Shown here piece after piece: positions 19,866 through 31,004 of a stretch of DNA of 64,000 bases; within the stretch, counting starts at the first letter, position 1, and every line of letters begins with the position of its first letter. The notes under the pieces are model-generated. The model saw only the letters and a list, made by a program, of their open reading frames with translations, had not been told where the DNA came from and did no database searches. Both the position numbers and the translations under genes were made by a program. This stretch comes from Paraconiothyrium sp. Pb-2020 (taxonomy: Eukaryota > Ascomycota > Dothideomycetes > Pleosporales > Didymosphaeriaceae), in NCBI GenBank assembly GCA_022419385.1, contig JAJUBI010000001.1, positions 2,480,001 to 2,544,000 on the forward strand, in the 5' to 3' direction.

Positions 19866-20957
19866 ATGAAGCTCATCCTCATCCTGACGAGCGCCTTCGC
19901 CCTCGGCGTCACTGCACACCCAGCGGACCTCACCCGAACGCTATGTCCCGCCGATTTCCCGCAATGCCACCAGCACCACCCTCCCACCGCAATTGCCAAA
20001 CCCGCCGAGCTCAGCAGCCAGCCTACCGAAGCCCTCGACTCTTCCCAACCGACTCCGTCAGGCTCGGGTGGCGCATGCCCTCACTACGGATGCGAAATCC
20101 AACCGCACCGTTGGACGAACTTGATTCAGCGTACGCCTGGCCCCGTCGTCCCCACGTCCGTCGCAGGAGACGAGGAGCAGCAGCGGCCCTCGACTAGCCG
20201 AGCTCTGCCTACGCCGCCGATTCCTGGCGATACGACGTCCATCGCAGGAGACGAGGAGCAGCAGCGGCCCTCGACCAGCCGGGCTCTGCCTACGCCGCCG
20301 GTTCCTGGCGATACGACGTCAAAGAAGTGTCAGGCGCACCCTAGCAGAGCACAGCCCACGCCCGTTCCTGGCTTCGAGCCGTCAGTTTTGCAGAAGGAGA
20401 AGCGCCAGGGTGGGTGGCATACTCTCGAGAAGCGTCAGGGTGGGTGGCATACTCTCGAGAAGCGTCAGGGTGGGTGGCATACTCTCGAGAATCGCCAGGG
20501 CGGATGGCATACTCTCGGAAATCGCCAGGGCGGATGGCATGCCCTCGCCAGTGGCTCCTCGCCTCACCTGACGGCAACGCAGTCAGAGAAGTCATCAACA
20601 TGGGACCTCGGCGAGCCCTCGTCAGCGTGGGATATCCTTCCCACCAATTTCCCGGAGCCAAGCGTCAATCCAACCTCCAAGTGGGACATCGGCGAGCCCT
20701 CTTCGACTTGGGACATCCTCCCCACGTCTTTCCCGCATGCGACCCTTAATCCATCCTCAATCTGGGACATCCTTCCTACCACTTCGACTACTTCTTCCAC
20801 GGCTGAGGTCCACACACAAGACCCTAAGCGCCAGGTTACCTCGACCGCCGCAGAGCGCACACCGACATACATCCCCGTGCACGCCGTCGCACACGTCGAT
20901 GTCGATGACTGCTGCCGTAGGTCTCAGCCCGCACTACGCTGTCTACATTGCCCATGA
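19866..20957 (+). CDS. Secreted Kex2-site repeat protein (candidate peptide precursor)
   Basis: A single-exon 363-aa protein. Residues 1-17 (MKLILILTSAFALGVTA) form a signal peptide with likely cleavage before His18; this decides the start, since the frame is open farther upstream. Three repeat families follow in order. First, two near-identical 27-residue units rich in Pro/Ser/Thr (about 98-151: GDEEQQRPSTSRALPTPP and flank). Second, five 10-residue units at 179-228 (KRQGGWHTLE three times, then NRQGGWHTLG and NRQGGWHALA). Third, a WDI/WDL-containing series at about 246-304 (GEPSSxWDILPT). Dibasic KR precedes units 1-3, as Kex2 cleavage would need; units 4-5 have NR. Another KR is at 321-322. 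Cleavage would free QGGWHTLE-type peptides whose N-terminal Gln could cyclise to pyroglutamate. This is the architecture of Kex2-processed repeat proteins, which include alpha-pheromone and dikaritin precursors. The core has no cysteine and matches no core I know. No UstY-type oxidase gene lies in the window. Confidence 0.85.
   Translation: MKLILILTSAFALGVTAHPADLTRTLCPADFPQCHQHHPPTAIAKPAELSSQPTEALDSSQPTPSGSGGACPHYGCEIQPHRWTNLIQRTPGPVVPTSVAGDEEQQRPSTSRALPTPPIPGDTTSIAGDEEQQRPSTSRALPTPPVPGDTTSKKCQAHPSRAQPTPVPGFEPSVLQKEKRQGGWHTLEKRQGGWHTLEKRQGGWHTLENRQGGWHTLGNRQGGWHALASGSSPHLTATQSEKSSTWDLGEPSSAWDILPTNFPEPSVNPTSKWDIGEPSSTWDILPTSFPHATLNPSSIWDILPTTSTTSSTAEVHTQDPKRQVTSTAAERTPTYIPVHAVAHVDVDDCCRRSQPALRCLHCP
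20157..20318 (+). repeat. Two tandem 81-bp units in the pro-region of the repeat protein
   Basis: Each unit encodes 27 residues beginning S(V/I)AGDEEQQRPSTSRAL and ending PGDTT. The copies differ in only a few bases, so the duplication is recent. Confidence 0.85.
20400..20549 (+). repeat. Five tandem 30-bp units encoding (K/N)RQGGWHTLE
   Basis: Units 1-3 are almost identical in DNA (one synonymous difference), units 4-5 are more diverged and have AAT/AAA-type changes that turn Lys to Asn. The near-identity suggests recent duplication or gene conversion within the array. Confidence 0.9.
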
Positions 20958-21505
20958 GGTGTCGATACGCGGCAATTCGGAACGTGTGGAGTCCACGGGT
21001 TCCACGGGCAGCGTGATGTATTGAGGTGTTATCTAGTTGTGTTCGCAAGTTCCTGCTACCTTGGAGGGAGCTCTTCTCATTGATGCAGGACGAGTGCAGC
21101 GACAAACGCCGAATGAAACGATGGATTGGATTACCTATTCGCGACACGGCGACTTGACTATGTAGTCTGGCTCGATTGGACAGTCCGTCCTTCTAATGCC
21201 TTTAATCAAGTACAATGATTCCATACTCCGTTCGCTGAAAGGTGCCAATGAAGCGTGATATGACCGGAGCCCGCAAACTATGAGGAAAGGGTTACGTGAA
21301 TGACTAGGCGCCTGCCTTACAGAGCCTTCGAAGATGCTTAAACGAAAATGATAGAAATTGTGAACATACATGAAGCGATCGAATCGATATATACATATTC
21401 ATTCCTTCAATAACCGACCGAAGTCTGCCTCCCCGCCTTTTCATTCCCTTCTCTTCTCCTCGTCACTCCTTTCTATATGCGGTCGAGCCTGTTGGCCACT
21501 CTCTC
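20958..21505. other. Convergent 3' region between repeat-peptide gene and peroxisomal carrier
   Basis: Two 3' ends meet here. No gene or RNA was recognised; short ORFs on both strands have no domain. Confidence 0.5.
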
Positions 21506-22552
21506 TTACGCCTTCCTCGCCGCAAGCCTCTTCCTCGCCAGCACCGTGTACGCATACAATGCATCCTTAAACGCAAACAAGAACGCCGCGGTAATCACGC
21601 TCTGCGTGACCTTGGGCCCAATCCCACCGTACAACCCCGCATACCCCTCCTCCTTAATGATCCTCCTGAACGTCGTGATCATGTTCTCCTTCGGTCCGTC
21701 CTTGCCTGCAACGTGCATGCGCGACTTGACCGTGATGTACGGGTACGTGATGGACGTGGCGAGCAGCTTGCCGAGGGCGCCGAGGTAGAAGGCGTCGGTG
21801 GGCGTGACGCGGCGGCGCTGCGCGAGACGGTTCTTCAGCTGCTCGAAGACGGTGTATTGGAGGATGGGGTTGATGACGAGGACGAGGGCGGGCATGACGC
21901 CTGCGAAGAGGCGCGCGGGGCCCTCTTCTTTCAGGAGAGCGAGCAGCGTGCCCAGCGTGCTTGGTGCCTTCGCGGGTTTCGCCCCGGGCAGCACGGGAGA
22001 GTCGCTCTCGGACTTGCGCGCCGTCATGCGCGTGTTGATGACCCAGATGGGGTTCGTGATGAGGACGGTTGCGCTACCGGCGAGGGCGCCTGCCATCATG
22101 GATTCCACGGTTGTGAGCTTCTTGGAGGCGCGACCGGCCTTGAGCGCGGCTTTCTCGAAGAAAGCGCGCGTCCATTCATACCAGTAGTAGTAGACGAAGT
22201 TTGTGACGCTGATGCCGAAGAGGGCAGAGTCGAGGCCGGCGTAGAGGCCAGCGACGCCCTCGCGCTTGATGATGCGCCGGGCGGCGTTTAGGGTGGAGGA
22301 TTGCGCGCGTTTGGACTCGACTTGAGCGCGTGTGGAGAGCGTGATTAGGGGGTATCTAGGTTCATCTGTCAGTGGATGAAGGCATCGGCGTGGGATATAT
22401 TAAACGTACGTCAAGGCCATCGACAGCAGACCTCCGCCCGCGCCGGCAAGCGCATGCGCAACATTGTCGCTCTGTTGGGCGGCGGTGCTCGTGGGCACCG
22501 ATTGCGTCGACTCAGCGAGCTTCACCTGTGATGTCTTCACCGTGTATGACAT
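21506..22552 (-). CDS. ANT1: Peroxisomal adenine nucleotide carrier (SLC25A17/Ant1 type), two exons
   Basis: A mitochondrial-carrier-family protein of 330 aa; exons are 22552-22410 and 22355-21506, joined across a 54-bp GT-AG intron (22356-22409) that restores LLSMALT-YPLITLSTRAQ. Three carrier repeats are visible by their signatures YPLITLSTR, NPIWVINTR and YPYITVKSR, each followed by a GLYAG/RLFAG/GLYGG block. These signatures and the GAGGGLLSMALTYP first helix are characteristic of the peroxisomal ATP/AMP exchanger (yeast Ant1, Candida Pmp47), which supplies ATP for fatty-acid activation. The start ATG at 22552 opens a short hydrophilic N-terminus. A general carrier of another substrate is possible but less likely. 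Confidence 0.88.
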
Positions 22553-24548
22553 TGTGAGAGCGTTTCCACGTGTCCGTCCGGGAGGGGGTTTGACGCGCGG
22601 GGCAGATGCGATCAATTGCTCAATCGAATCGTACAAAGATGAGACTTTCTTGACCTTGGGGAGAGAACTACTATGAGTTAAGAAACGTGTAAGCTACGTC
22701 TACGCGACAAGTGTTGCAAAAGGAGTGGAAGAATTGTGACGCAGCATCATGTGCGGAACCGCTCGCCGTAGCTTGTGAACGTCAGTCGAGTCGCATTCCG
22801 AGCCCGCGTTTGGGCCGAGGTTCACGGCCACATATCGAGGCTAGCCACCGTCACGTGCACGGAAATGGTATTCCTCGACCACTTGCAGTAATTTCCTCCT
22901 TTATGCGTCTCATGTCGATTGCCTGTTTAGTGGAAGCGCCTTTCACGGGCCTGCGCGATAGGGTGGGTGATTGGCAAGTGAGGTCAGGAGTGGAGAAATC
23001 TGGGGCTCCGGTTTTTCCCTAAGGAGACGCGCCGGTCACTGTGCCTGCATTCGATTTGGCGGATACTCACGGCCAAGGTGCATTTAGGTAAAGCACGCGA
23101 TATGGTAAAGGAACACGGAGAACAAAGTGAGTGTATTCAGGAGAGAGATGATAAGTCATCGCAAATGATGAAAACCCGCAAAATGCCTCGAACGTGTCTC
23201 CTACACACTGAGCGAAAGGAAAATTTCATCAAGCGCCCACAGCTGTGCATTACTCTATCTCAGCATTGAACAGGAGCGGTGTCTGAGCCACGGTCTACTT
23301 ACTGTTGGCAAATATCAGTGTTGCTTGTATGGCCATCAAATTCTTGCTCATTCTAGTACGAGGCTTGTCTTCGTAAGTCAAGGTGTACGGTACTTGTTGT
23401 CAATTAACCAGAGACGCGTCCAAAGCACAGTTCTTCCAAGTACGCATCGTCTCATTTACAATTTTTATAATAAAATGTATATTCGCAAAAACTTCACCGC
23501 CTCTAGCAATGGTTCGATGTTACTGTCGATGCAGCATATGTCAGATCAGAAGCATCTGCAGGACATCTACAGCTTGCTCACTACGGAAGCAGATCTTAGT
23601 AAACCCATTTATTGTCTAAGCCTGCTTATTATACAGCTTATTATATGTAAATTCTTGGCTCCTTATTCAAGATTATCGTTGTAAGAGATGATATGAAGCA
23701 GCAACACAGCCGTAAATGAGATGAAACAAGATAGACGGCCTTGCAGATAAGTGCACGAGGAAGCGAACCGAGCAAAGTGAGACCACAGTACGCGGCCAAG
23801 CCGTTACCGCAGCCCTGACATATCCGAGCTACTGGCGGGTAATCTCATTTCAGTGTTGCTGCTCTATAGTCTTGGTAGTCTGGGGTACTTTGAAAGCCTT
23901 GATCTCATAAGATTCGATCTGCCAGTCGAATAGGACGATGGTATAGTTGCGACCATAGGCTTTGAGAACAGTGGCCCCAGTGTGGCTGGAATACACCCAC
24001 TCGCGCATTGACAGGATGAAGGGAATAGCATGAAGGCAGGAAATATGCAACCGAAGCTCGCTAACAGATATATGCTAAGAGGACACTACATGACCCACGG
24101 ATTTCAGGTGCGCAGCTTGGAACAGATATTCATAGCAAGAACAAAATTGGACGCATCATTCTCTCCTACATGCACTCAAGCTGCACGGGAAATCTAGCCG
24201 AACTTTTCTTGGTTTAAATTGTCCAAATTGGATCTTTTCTGATATATCAATGATGTCCACCCGCTGGTAAATTTGAGTAGATATGAGGAAAGTGAAAATG
24301 TAAACCTGGGGAGAGGACGTCCAACCTCTCTACCTAACAAAACTGCAAAGAAATCCAAAATAGCAAAAGCCTCAGATGGGCAGGCGAGATGTCATCGTCT
24401 AGCTATTGAAGTATGTTGGGTGCTAGTGCGCGGTGAGAATAACATGTAGACCATGAAGCCGCCTTCGAGTCAAGCGAAAAATGATCTCTCATGTGCGAGT
24501 GCACATCGCACGGAAAAGGTACAGTACGCTGCTGATGACACGCGCTAG
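22553..24548. other. Gene-poor, partly AT-rich intergenic stretch
   Basis: About 2 kb holds the carrier promoter and the 3' flank of the next gene. From about 23300 to 24400 the DNA is AT-rich. Short ORFs (for example 23325-23684) have no domain. No RNA gene or repeat was recognised. Confidence 0.5.
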
Positions 24549-26411
24549 TTAGGCATCTGGTCGAAAGTTCCGTCTCATGCGTCGTATCTTTTCGCGTTTG
24601 AAGAGTCCTTGGTCAAACGCAAACGGCGCCGTGATTTTTTCGTATCCTACGTCGGGACGCGGGCCTTGGTTCACGAGAAGCCGCCGATGGCGGGACTCAA
24701 ACCGGACACCCGCAGCCATAACTGCAGACTGGAGTTGATTGCGAACGCACGCTTGGTGAAGATCGACCATTTTGAGCACCGAGAGCATTTTGCGGTATAT
24801 ATCTTTCAGGGCAACTACTTCCCCTCTCTGCTTGCATAGATGGAAGCCGTAATCACGTATAAGAACGCGTGGAGGCTCTGAACCCTCGTCCGTGCTGTCC
24901 TCGACGCGGATAAACTGGACCAATCTATAAACTGAGGTTCGCTCGTTGGGTGGTGTCGCGAAAAAGGTCTCAACGCTCGGAAGTTCGTACCGAAAGGTGC
25001 TCCAGCCATGGCGGTCGAAGAATTGGGCGATGTGATGTTCGCTCAATGCCTGGCATATTTCGACAAATACTGCGTTCTCAGACGGCGAATCCATGAATAT
25101 GGCCTTCCATAGGCCTCCCAATTTTTGAAGTTTGTCTTCATCTTGTAGAGCGACAAATCCAAAGGCATAATATGCATCTGAGCTGGGATCCGGGATACGA
25201 TCTCCAAGAACGATGGCTCTCAGGTAAACGACAGATTCTTTTGCCGGATGATGGTATGTGGCCCAGTCTAGCTGATGGTCAACAAATTATAGAGAACGTA
25301 TGGTTGAGGATAGGTCACCATGATCGCCGAGGTAGTTTCGCGTATCCTTAGGCAACGTAGCAGGGCTGCTACGCTCTTCAGCCAGAAGCGAAGATGACAC
25401 TCTAAGGTGTGCAGGATTGCCTGCATGGCAGGAATTTGATGGCGGGCTGGACCGGACTGCTCCGGGATCTCCGCGCTTGAAGCGGACGGCAGCATATACC
25501 CTAAATGCCTGGGCTGCGCTTACAAACGTCTCCACCGACCTCATCGGCTGTACCATAACTAGGACGGCGTTGTATATCCCGCTGCCGAGTGAAGAACCCA
25601 GGATGTTTCTTAGTCTAGCTTGGACCCAGCCGCCTTCCACATAGAAAAGCTTCAAGCTTTCGAACACGACTCCTTTGAGATGCTTGTCATGATCGTGGGA
25701 TGCTGTAGGCGTTGAAGAACCCAGAGAATGTATCGAACCGTTAAGACCAATTATACAATCCCCAATGTCTACATCACGGGCCTCATGGATGTCCTCGTCA
25801 TACATTCCTGACATCATTGCAATGACTTCGTGAAGCTTGGCTGCGTGGATACGCCACAGACTGCGTAGCTGGCCAGCGGCTTCAAAGAGGCGGGTCCTGT
25901 ATAATCGAAAGACAATCTCTTCCAAACTGTCATAGTCTGCTGTCGATTTGGATCCAGCCGACTGATGAATGCCTGTAAAGGCTACAGCGAACTTGGCAGC
26001 CGTATCTAAGAGACCAGCGCACTCCCCAGTGCCGTCCATGCGTGTGATACCAATTGTCACAACGCCGTTGCTGGGGTCTTCGTGGAGATATCCGATCGTC
26101 GGTGAAGTCCATGTGCCGCCGTCCCCAAATGCCAATGCTATATTGGTGAGAAACTCTTCTTTCAGCTTCTTCAAGGCTTTGGTGGCAGTCGACTTCAGCA
26201 CGTAGTTGTTGACTTCGTCATCCAGCTCCACATCCTGGATGAGATTGGTGGGCCTTCCCGTGATGTATCCAAGTTTTTGAGCTGCACGAAGAACTCTAGT
26301 TGTCCATTGTTGTAGAGACTCCGAGTTGTGTCGGAAGAGTCTTGAGCGATTTTGAACTGGCGGCCCTCCGCTTGGCCGCGCAGCTTTCCTATTGTTGCTG
26401 GCAGCGACCAT
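24549..26411 (-). CDS. Unrecognised protein, three exons, 578 aa
   Basis: I do not recognise this family. Exons 26411-25500, 25420-25319 and 25271-24549 join in phase 0 across introns 25421-25499 (GTATAT...CAG) and 25272-25318 (GTGACC...CAG). The joined reading SAAQAFR-AILHTLECH and TTSAIM-LDWATYHPAKES removes two frame breaks and keeps regular amphipathic composition, which supports one gene. The protein is predicted to be soluble, with no signal peptide or membrane segment. The first half is mixed alpha/beta; the C-terminal part is charged and ends RREKIRRMRR-like (KREKIRRMRRNFRPDA), possibly a nuclear localisation or nucleic-acid-binding tail. A further small intron cannot be excluded. It lies downstream of GPI13 on the same strand, with 565 bp between them. 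Confidence 0.6.
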
Positions 26412-26976
26412 GTTGTCAAACTGACCTACCCTGGAGTTAGCACAAGTCTCAGCTTGCCTTCCACTTCACCGACGTGGAGGGCTACGTCGTACGTCCGTAT
26501 CGGCTACCCAAAAACACTCACTCGGTCTTTGGTCCAGCTTGCTGGACATAGTTGCACACGACCCAGATCTTTAGTCACTAGATTGAGCGATTTGTTATCG
26601 AGAGCGAACCAGAGCAATAACAATGCATCTGAGATCGCAGTAGTATTGACACCGAAAGCATAAACATTTGTCTTAGAAGACAGGACCTAAACGTGGTAGA
26701 GGAGAAGACGCAAATGGCCGGGCCATGAGCTCATATATAGTAAGAATAGATCGCCGTCGGTCGGAGACTTCAGGTGAGGGAACCGTTCGCCGTGAGCGGG
26801 GTGAGGGAAATTGCGTCGACGTCGTTTGTTGCACAGGAAGGCACGACCAAACGCCTTCTGCGCCATTCAGCCGCAAGAAGAAGATGCCAGAGTAAGATCC
26901 AGAGTCCAATGCTACTATGAAAATGCGCCTGCAATGCAATACCGATATCAAGCCCTATCCTATCCAAACTTTTCTC
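26412..26976. other. Intergenic region between GPI13 and the unrecognised three-exon gene
   Basis: It should hold the GPI13 3' UTR and the promoter of the downstream minus-strand gene. No separate feature was recognised. Confidence 0.5.
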
Positions 26977-29900
26977 CTACACCGGCACCCCAAAGACCTC
27001 CCCAACGCTCAAGAAGCTCATCCTACTGCCCCCCACCGCCACGAAAATGCCTACAACATCCACAACAACCAACACCAAAGCCCCCATCATAAATCTCGGG
27101 CTGAAAATCCGATACAGCATCAAGTGCCTCCTCAAATGCCCCGCCCACATCGTCGTCGCCAGATTGACAGTGGCGTAGAAAAGCACGTGCGTGGCCATTG
27201 CGCGCGCAACATCGCCAAGCAGTCCCTTCTTCTTGGGCGACTGCTTCCAGAGTACGAGGGCCGGGACCGCCACCGCGCACAGGATGTGCGCGCCGAAGGT
27301 GTTGAGGACGATGAGCAAGGGTGACCACGGGTACCGTATCGTGTGCAACGGGATGAAGGCGGATTCCCACTGGATGCTGCTCAGCGCGGCTTGGTGGCCT
27401 GTCTTGAAGAAGTGGAAGCTGCCTAGCAGGCCGAGGACGACGGGGCCGATGCTGCTGTCCGAGAGGTGGTTTGTGTCGACGATCTCGAGCAGGGAGAAGA
27501 TCTGCCAGCAGCAGATGGCGAGCGCGCCGGCGCCCATGGGCTTTTGCAGGAGCGCAGTGGCTAGGTACCAGATTGTGATTAGCAGCGCGTACCGCGAGCC
27601 ATGGGTATTGCCGTAACCTAGGATGGCGATGGAGGAGCGTCCGCCCGAGGGAACGATCTGCTTTGAGGGATGCGGCGTGTGGGATTTACCCTCCTCGATA
27701 TTGAGCAGCGGTTTCGCCCATGTAAACGTTGGGTATCCGACGGCTATGGCGGTCACGAGAGTAATCTGTGCGATGAATGTTTTGGACGTCTTGAGCAGGC
27801 CGCTGTATCCGGGGTACCAATCTCCGTCATCGGCAGCGTCAAGCGCCCAGTATGCAGCACTCAACAACAAGCCAAACCGGAGACCAAAGCCAAGCCACAT
27901 TACTGCGGAGTTTTGATAGGAGAGTGTCCCCTCATAGTACCCTCGAATGAAAGTCGGCAAGAGCAGAGCGACGACGAAGGGTATAGCGAGCTGCCATGTT
28001 GCAGATGTCGAGGATGTGGCAGAGGCATAGTACGTGCTCTTGCAATAAGGCATTTGCTCTTCACGACATAGCCTTGACAGAGAAGCAACGCGTGTAAGGA
28101 TGACGAACAGGATTGAGTGGTAGACGCCTAGGACGCGGTCGGTGGTCTTGTGCTGTCGGAAAGAGGACAACGCAGCGAGGAAGCCAAAGGTGGACAGGAA
28201 GTGAAGCAGTATCTCGTCTTCCCAGATGGTGAAGGAGTTGGCTGCGAATCCGACTGATAAGAGGAGTGTGAACACCATGCTTAAAAAGCCCCAAATGGAG
28301 TTTGGCAGTATCGAGAGAAGTCTGCGTCTGAGGTACCAGAAGGCGGATGACATGCCAAAATTGCCACACATGGCGGCGCCATATATGATGGCGTGCTGTT
28401 TTGGCACTTCCGGAAATACAGAATTGACACCGAAGCCGATGGAACCACCGAGCACAGCGCCAATCCCGCCGCGAGAGAGAAGAACAGGGCTCAATTCAGA
28501 TAAATCCCCCGTTAGACCGCGAGCGTAGACAGCCAGTGTTACCAAGGAAAATGCGAGGATGGTCACTCCGTTCAACATGCGCGGAACATCAAAGCTTGCC
28601 CACATTGCCTTGCAGATGTCAAGTGTCTCCTGTTGGTAGGTCTTGTACGATCCGTAAACCCGTGCGTAGTCCTCAAACTTGGATTTCGTAGTTGTGGCAT
28701 CCCAAGCCTCATTGGCATGCTTGAGAGACAGTAGTGATACCGCACGCGCGGTCTCGTCCATGCCTTGCACAGAAGCATACTCTTCCTGGTATCGGTGAAT
28801 TTGGGCTGCTGTGAGACGATTTACAGTGGCCAGATTTTCGTAATTGACGCCTTTAGTACCGATGAACGCTTCCTCGATAGGCTTTCCCAAGTTATTAAAC
28901 GGGATGGGCAATCCAAGAAGCAAGGAAAGGGTAGGAACAAGATCAATCTGCGCGACGGGCCTCTCCTTCGCTGTAACCGGGGGAGTGTTGAAAGCAGGAG
29001 AGGTCCGACCGAACCGTTCCTGCTTTGAATACATCCAGAGCGCAGCCTGGATTTCGTCGTCCGATTCTCCGCCGTGATCACCCTTTGCATCCATGCCGTG
29101 ATCCCCCATGACCACCAACAATGTAGAATCATCCAATTGTTCGATCATTCGACGAATGACGTCGTCCATCTGCTTGAGCTTTGCCGCCATGGCCGGATGA
29201 TCTGGTCCGTATCGGTGCCCCGCATGGTCGACTCCCAGGTAGTGACCAATTACCACATCCCACTTGGAAGTGTTAGACGCATGCATGAGTGGAAAGATAT
29301 GGTCGGTGACTCCGTTGTCTACTGTATGCAAATCCCAGACATTGAAAGAATCGTATGGGCGTGTGAGTTCCGGCTCGAAATGGTCTGGGAACAGCGCGTG
29401 CCAGGTATCGTCCCCAAGATGTACCATCCTCTTGCTAGCATTCCTCAGCTGTGAAATGAGATTGTCCTCTTCAATCGCTGTGCCAGCAAAGTTGGATCCA
29501 GCATCGACGAATGCCGGAAGCGTGCCGGTTGTGAGACCTTTCAACCTCTGCATTGTGGCGGTCGGCGCGTCGGCGATGAACGGGAGGAGAAACGCATTGC
29601 GGGGTTGCTTGATGGCCGTTTCGTAAAGAATTGGAAAAGCATTTTGGAAGTGGTGGGTTTCCTCATCGGAGCCCTCCGTAGCTAATGGGACGGTGAAATC
29701 GTAGCGGAGCGCATCGATCAGGATAATGATTGCTTTGTCGAACGTTTTAGGGTGCCAGCACCCGCTTTCCGATGACCCGGACGTGTACGCGCGCGCTTTG
29801 GTATCGATGGGCGGCAGCGAGCATTCTGACTTGTAGTCGAATGTGAATCTCGTGAGGAGGAAACCGCTCGTGAAGAGGTAAATGCCCAGTAACTGTAGTA

Positions 29901-30144
29901 CACTGCAGCGTGTTAATGATGCCTACATGATCGGCTGCGACCCATCGTACAGTATCAGAGACAGAAAAGCTACCAATAGACCATGCGCAGCCTTGAATTG
30001 GATCTCGCTCTGCTTCTTGGCCGCGGCCGCATCATTCGTCGTCGGTCTCAAGCCTTGCGACTCTTGTTGCTCCATCTCCGCTTTGGCCTTTGCGAATGAG
30101 GCGGCAATGCCCTCATAAGATGGCGTAGGCCGGCCATTATCCAT
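26977..30144 (-). CDS. GPI13: GPI ethanolamine phosphate transferase 3 (Gpi13/PIG-O), two exons
   Basis: This ER membrane enzyme adds ethanolamine phosphate to the third mannose of the GPI anchor, the group through which protein is later attached. Exons 30144-29974 and 29892-26977 give 1028 aa, normal for the family. The intron 29893-29973 ends at TACTACAG, the acceptor that keeps phase and yields LLLLGIYLFTSGFLLTRF, the N-terminal membrane helix. The lumenal alkaline-phosphatase-like domain shows IILIDALRYDF, VIGHYLGVDHAGHRYGP and LLVVMGDHGMDAKGDHGG, which carry metal-binding Asp and His residues. The C-terminal half has many hydrophobic segments. The ATG at 30144 is preferred over an upstream non-ATG in the same frame. 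Confidence 0.94.
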
Positions 30145-31004
30145 TGGAGCAAGATTACCGGCTGGGACACATTCGAATTGTCCCAAAATGGTTACCTAGC
30201 AGAGTAGAGGGAATTGTTAAAGCTTGAGACGGGTTTCGGAGCTAGCGGAACAACCCTCGGTTCCGACGCGCGACGCGTTCTAGGGATCAGGGTCCGCTTA
30301 CAAAGGAACAGTGCGACTGGCAAATCCTGCGTCGAGACGAACATCAACTAATTGGGAAGTGTAAGTCGCAGGATTATTATTATGTTGGTTGTATAGAGAT
30401 ATGGACAGCTTGTCTCAATCTGAAGATCGCCTTCGTATTGTCTGAAATTGTGACTACCTAGGTAGACCCGGTTCACTGTGTCAATCGCGAAAATTGATTG
30501 TGACATTCTGTGAGGTGATGAAGCCCATTAGATTGATCAACAAACGACATCAAGAAGATACTATATTGATGCTCCATCAACTCGGCTTTCTCTACACACC
30601 ATGTCTAACACCCCAACCTATATATGGTATGTGAAGAGACAAACACGCCTGCAAATCGTCCTTCCATCGCTCGTCCATGAACAACGTACCAGTACGCCTA
30701 TCCTCCAAATTTTGTACGCTATGCTAATTATAATGTACGCCCCAAAGCGCCAGTGCTCGCCTGAACACAAATTTAGGAACTCCAATGGAACCAGATTCCA
30801 TCCATTTCCCAAATTTTCAAACATTACGACATTGAAAGTTTCATCATCCCGACGACGCTAAAGAATAGGGATGGATGGTATATAACATGCTGTTGCCGCC
30901 CAGCCGGAACGCCTGCGGCTTCAATAGTGCATGCATGTTGTGATAAACCGGTACAGAAAAAATGCGCGTAGGCCGTGGCGTAAGTGTTGTAAAAGGTATA
31001 TATA
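30145..31004. promoter_or_regulatory. Region between PUF3-like 3' end and GPI13 start
   Basis: These 860 bp should contain the 3' UTR of the Pumilio gene and the GPI13 promoter, both on the minus strand. The part near 30350-30600 is AT-rich. No ORF with a domain and no RNA gene was seen. Confidence 0.5.

Noticed and set aside
20400..20549. Reading the repeat array as an alpha-pheromone precursor
   Set aside because: Cores lack the two Cys and the GQ(P) pattern of filamentous-ascomycete pheromones; the WH dipeptide shared with yeast alpha-factor is too little.
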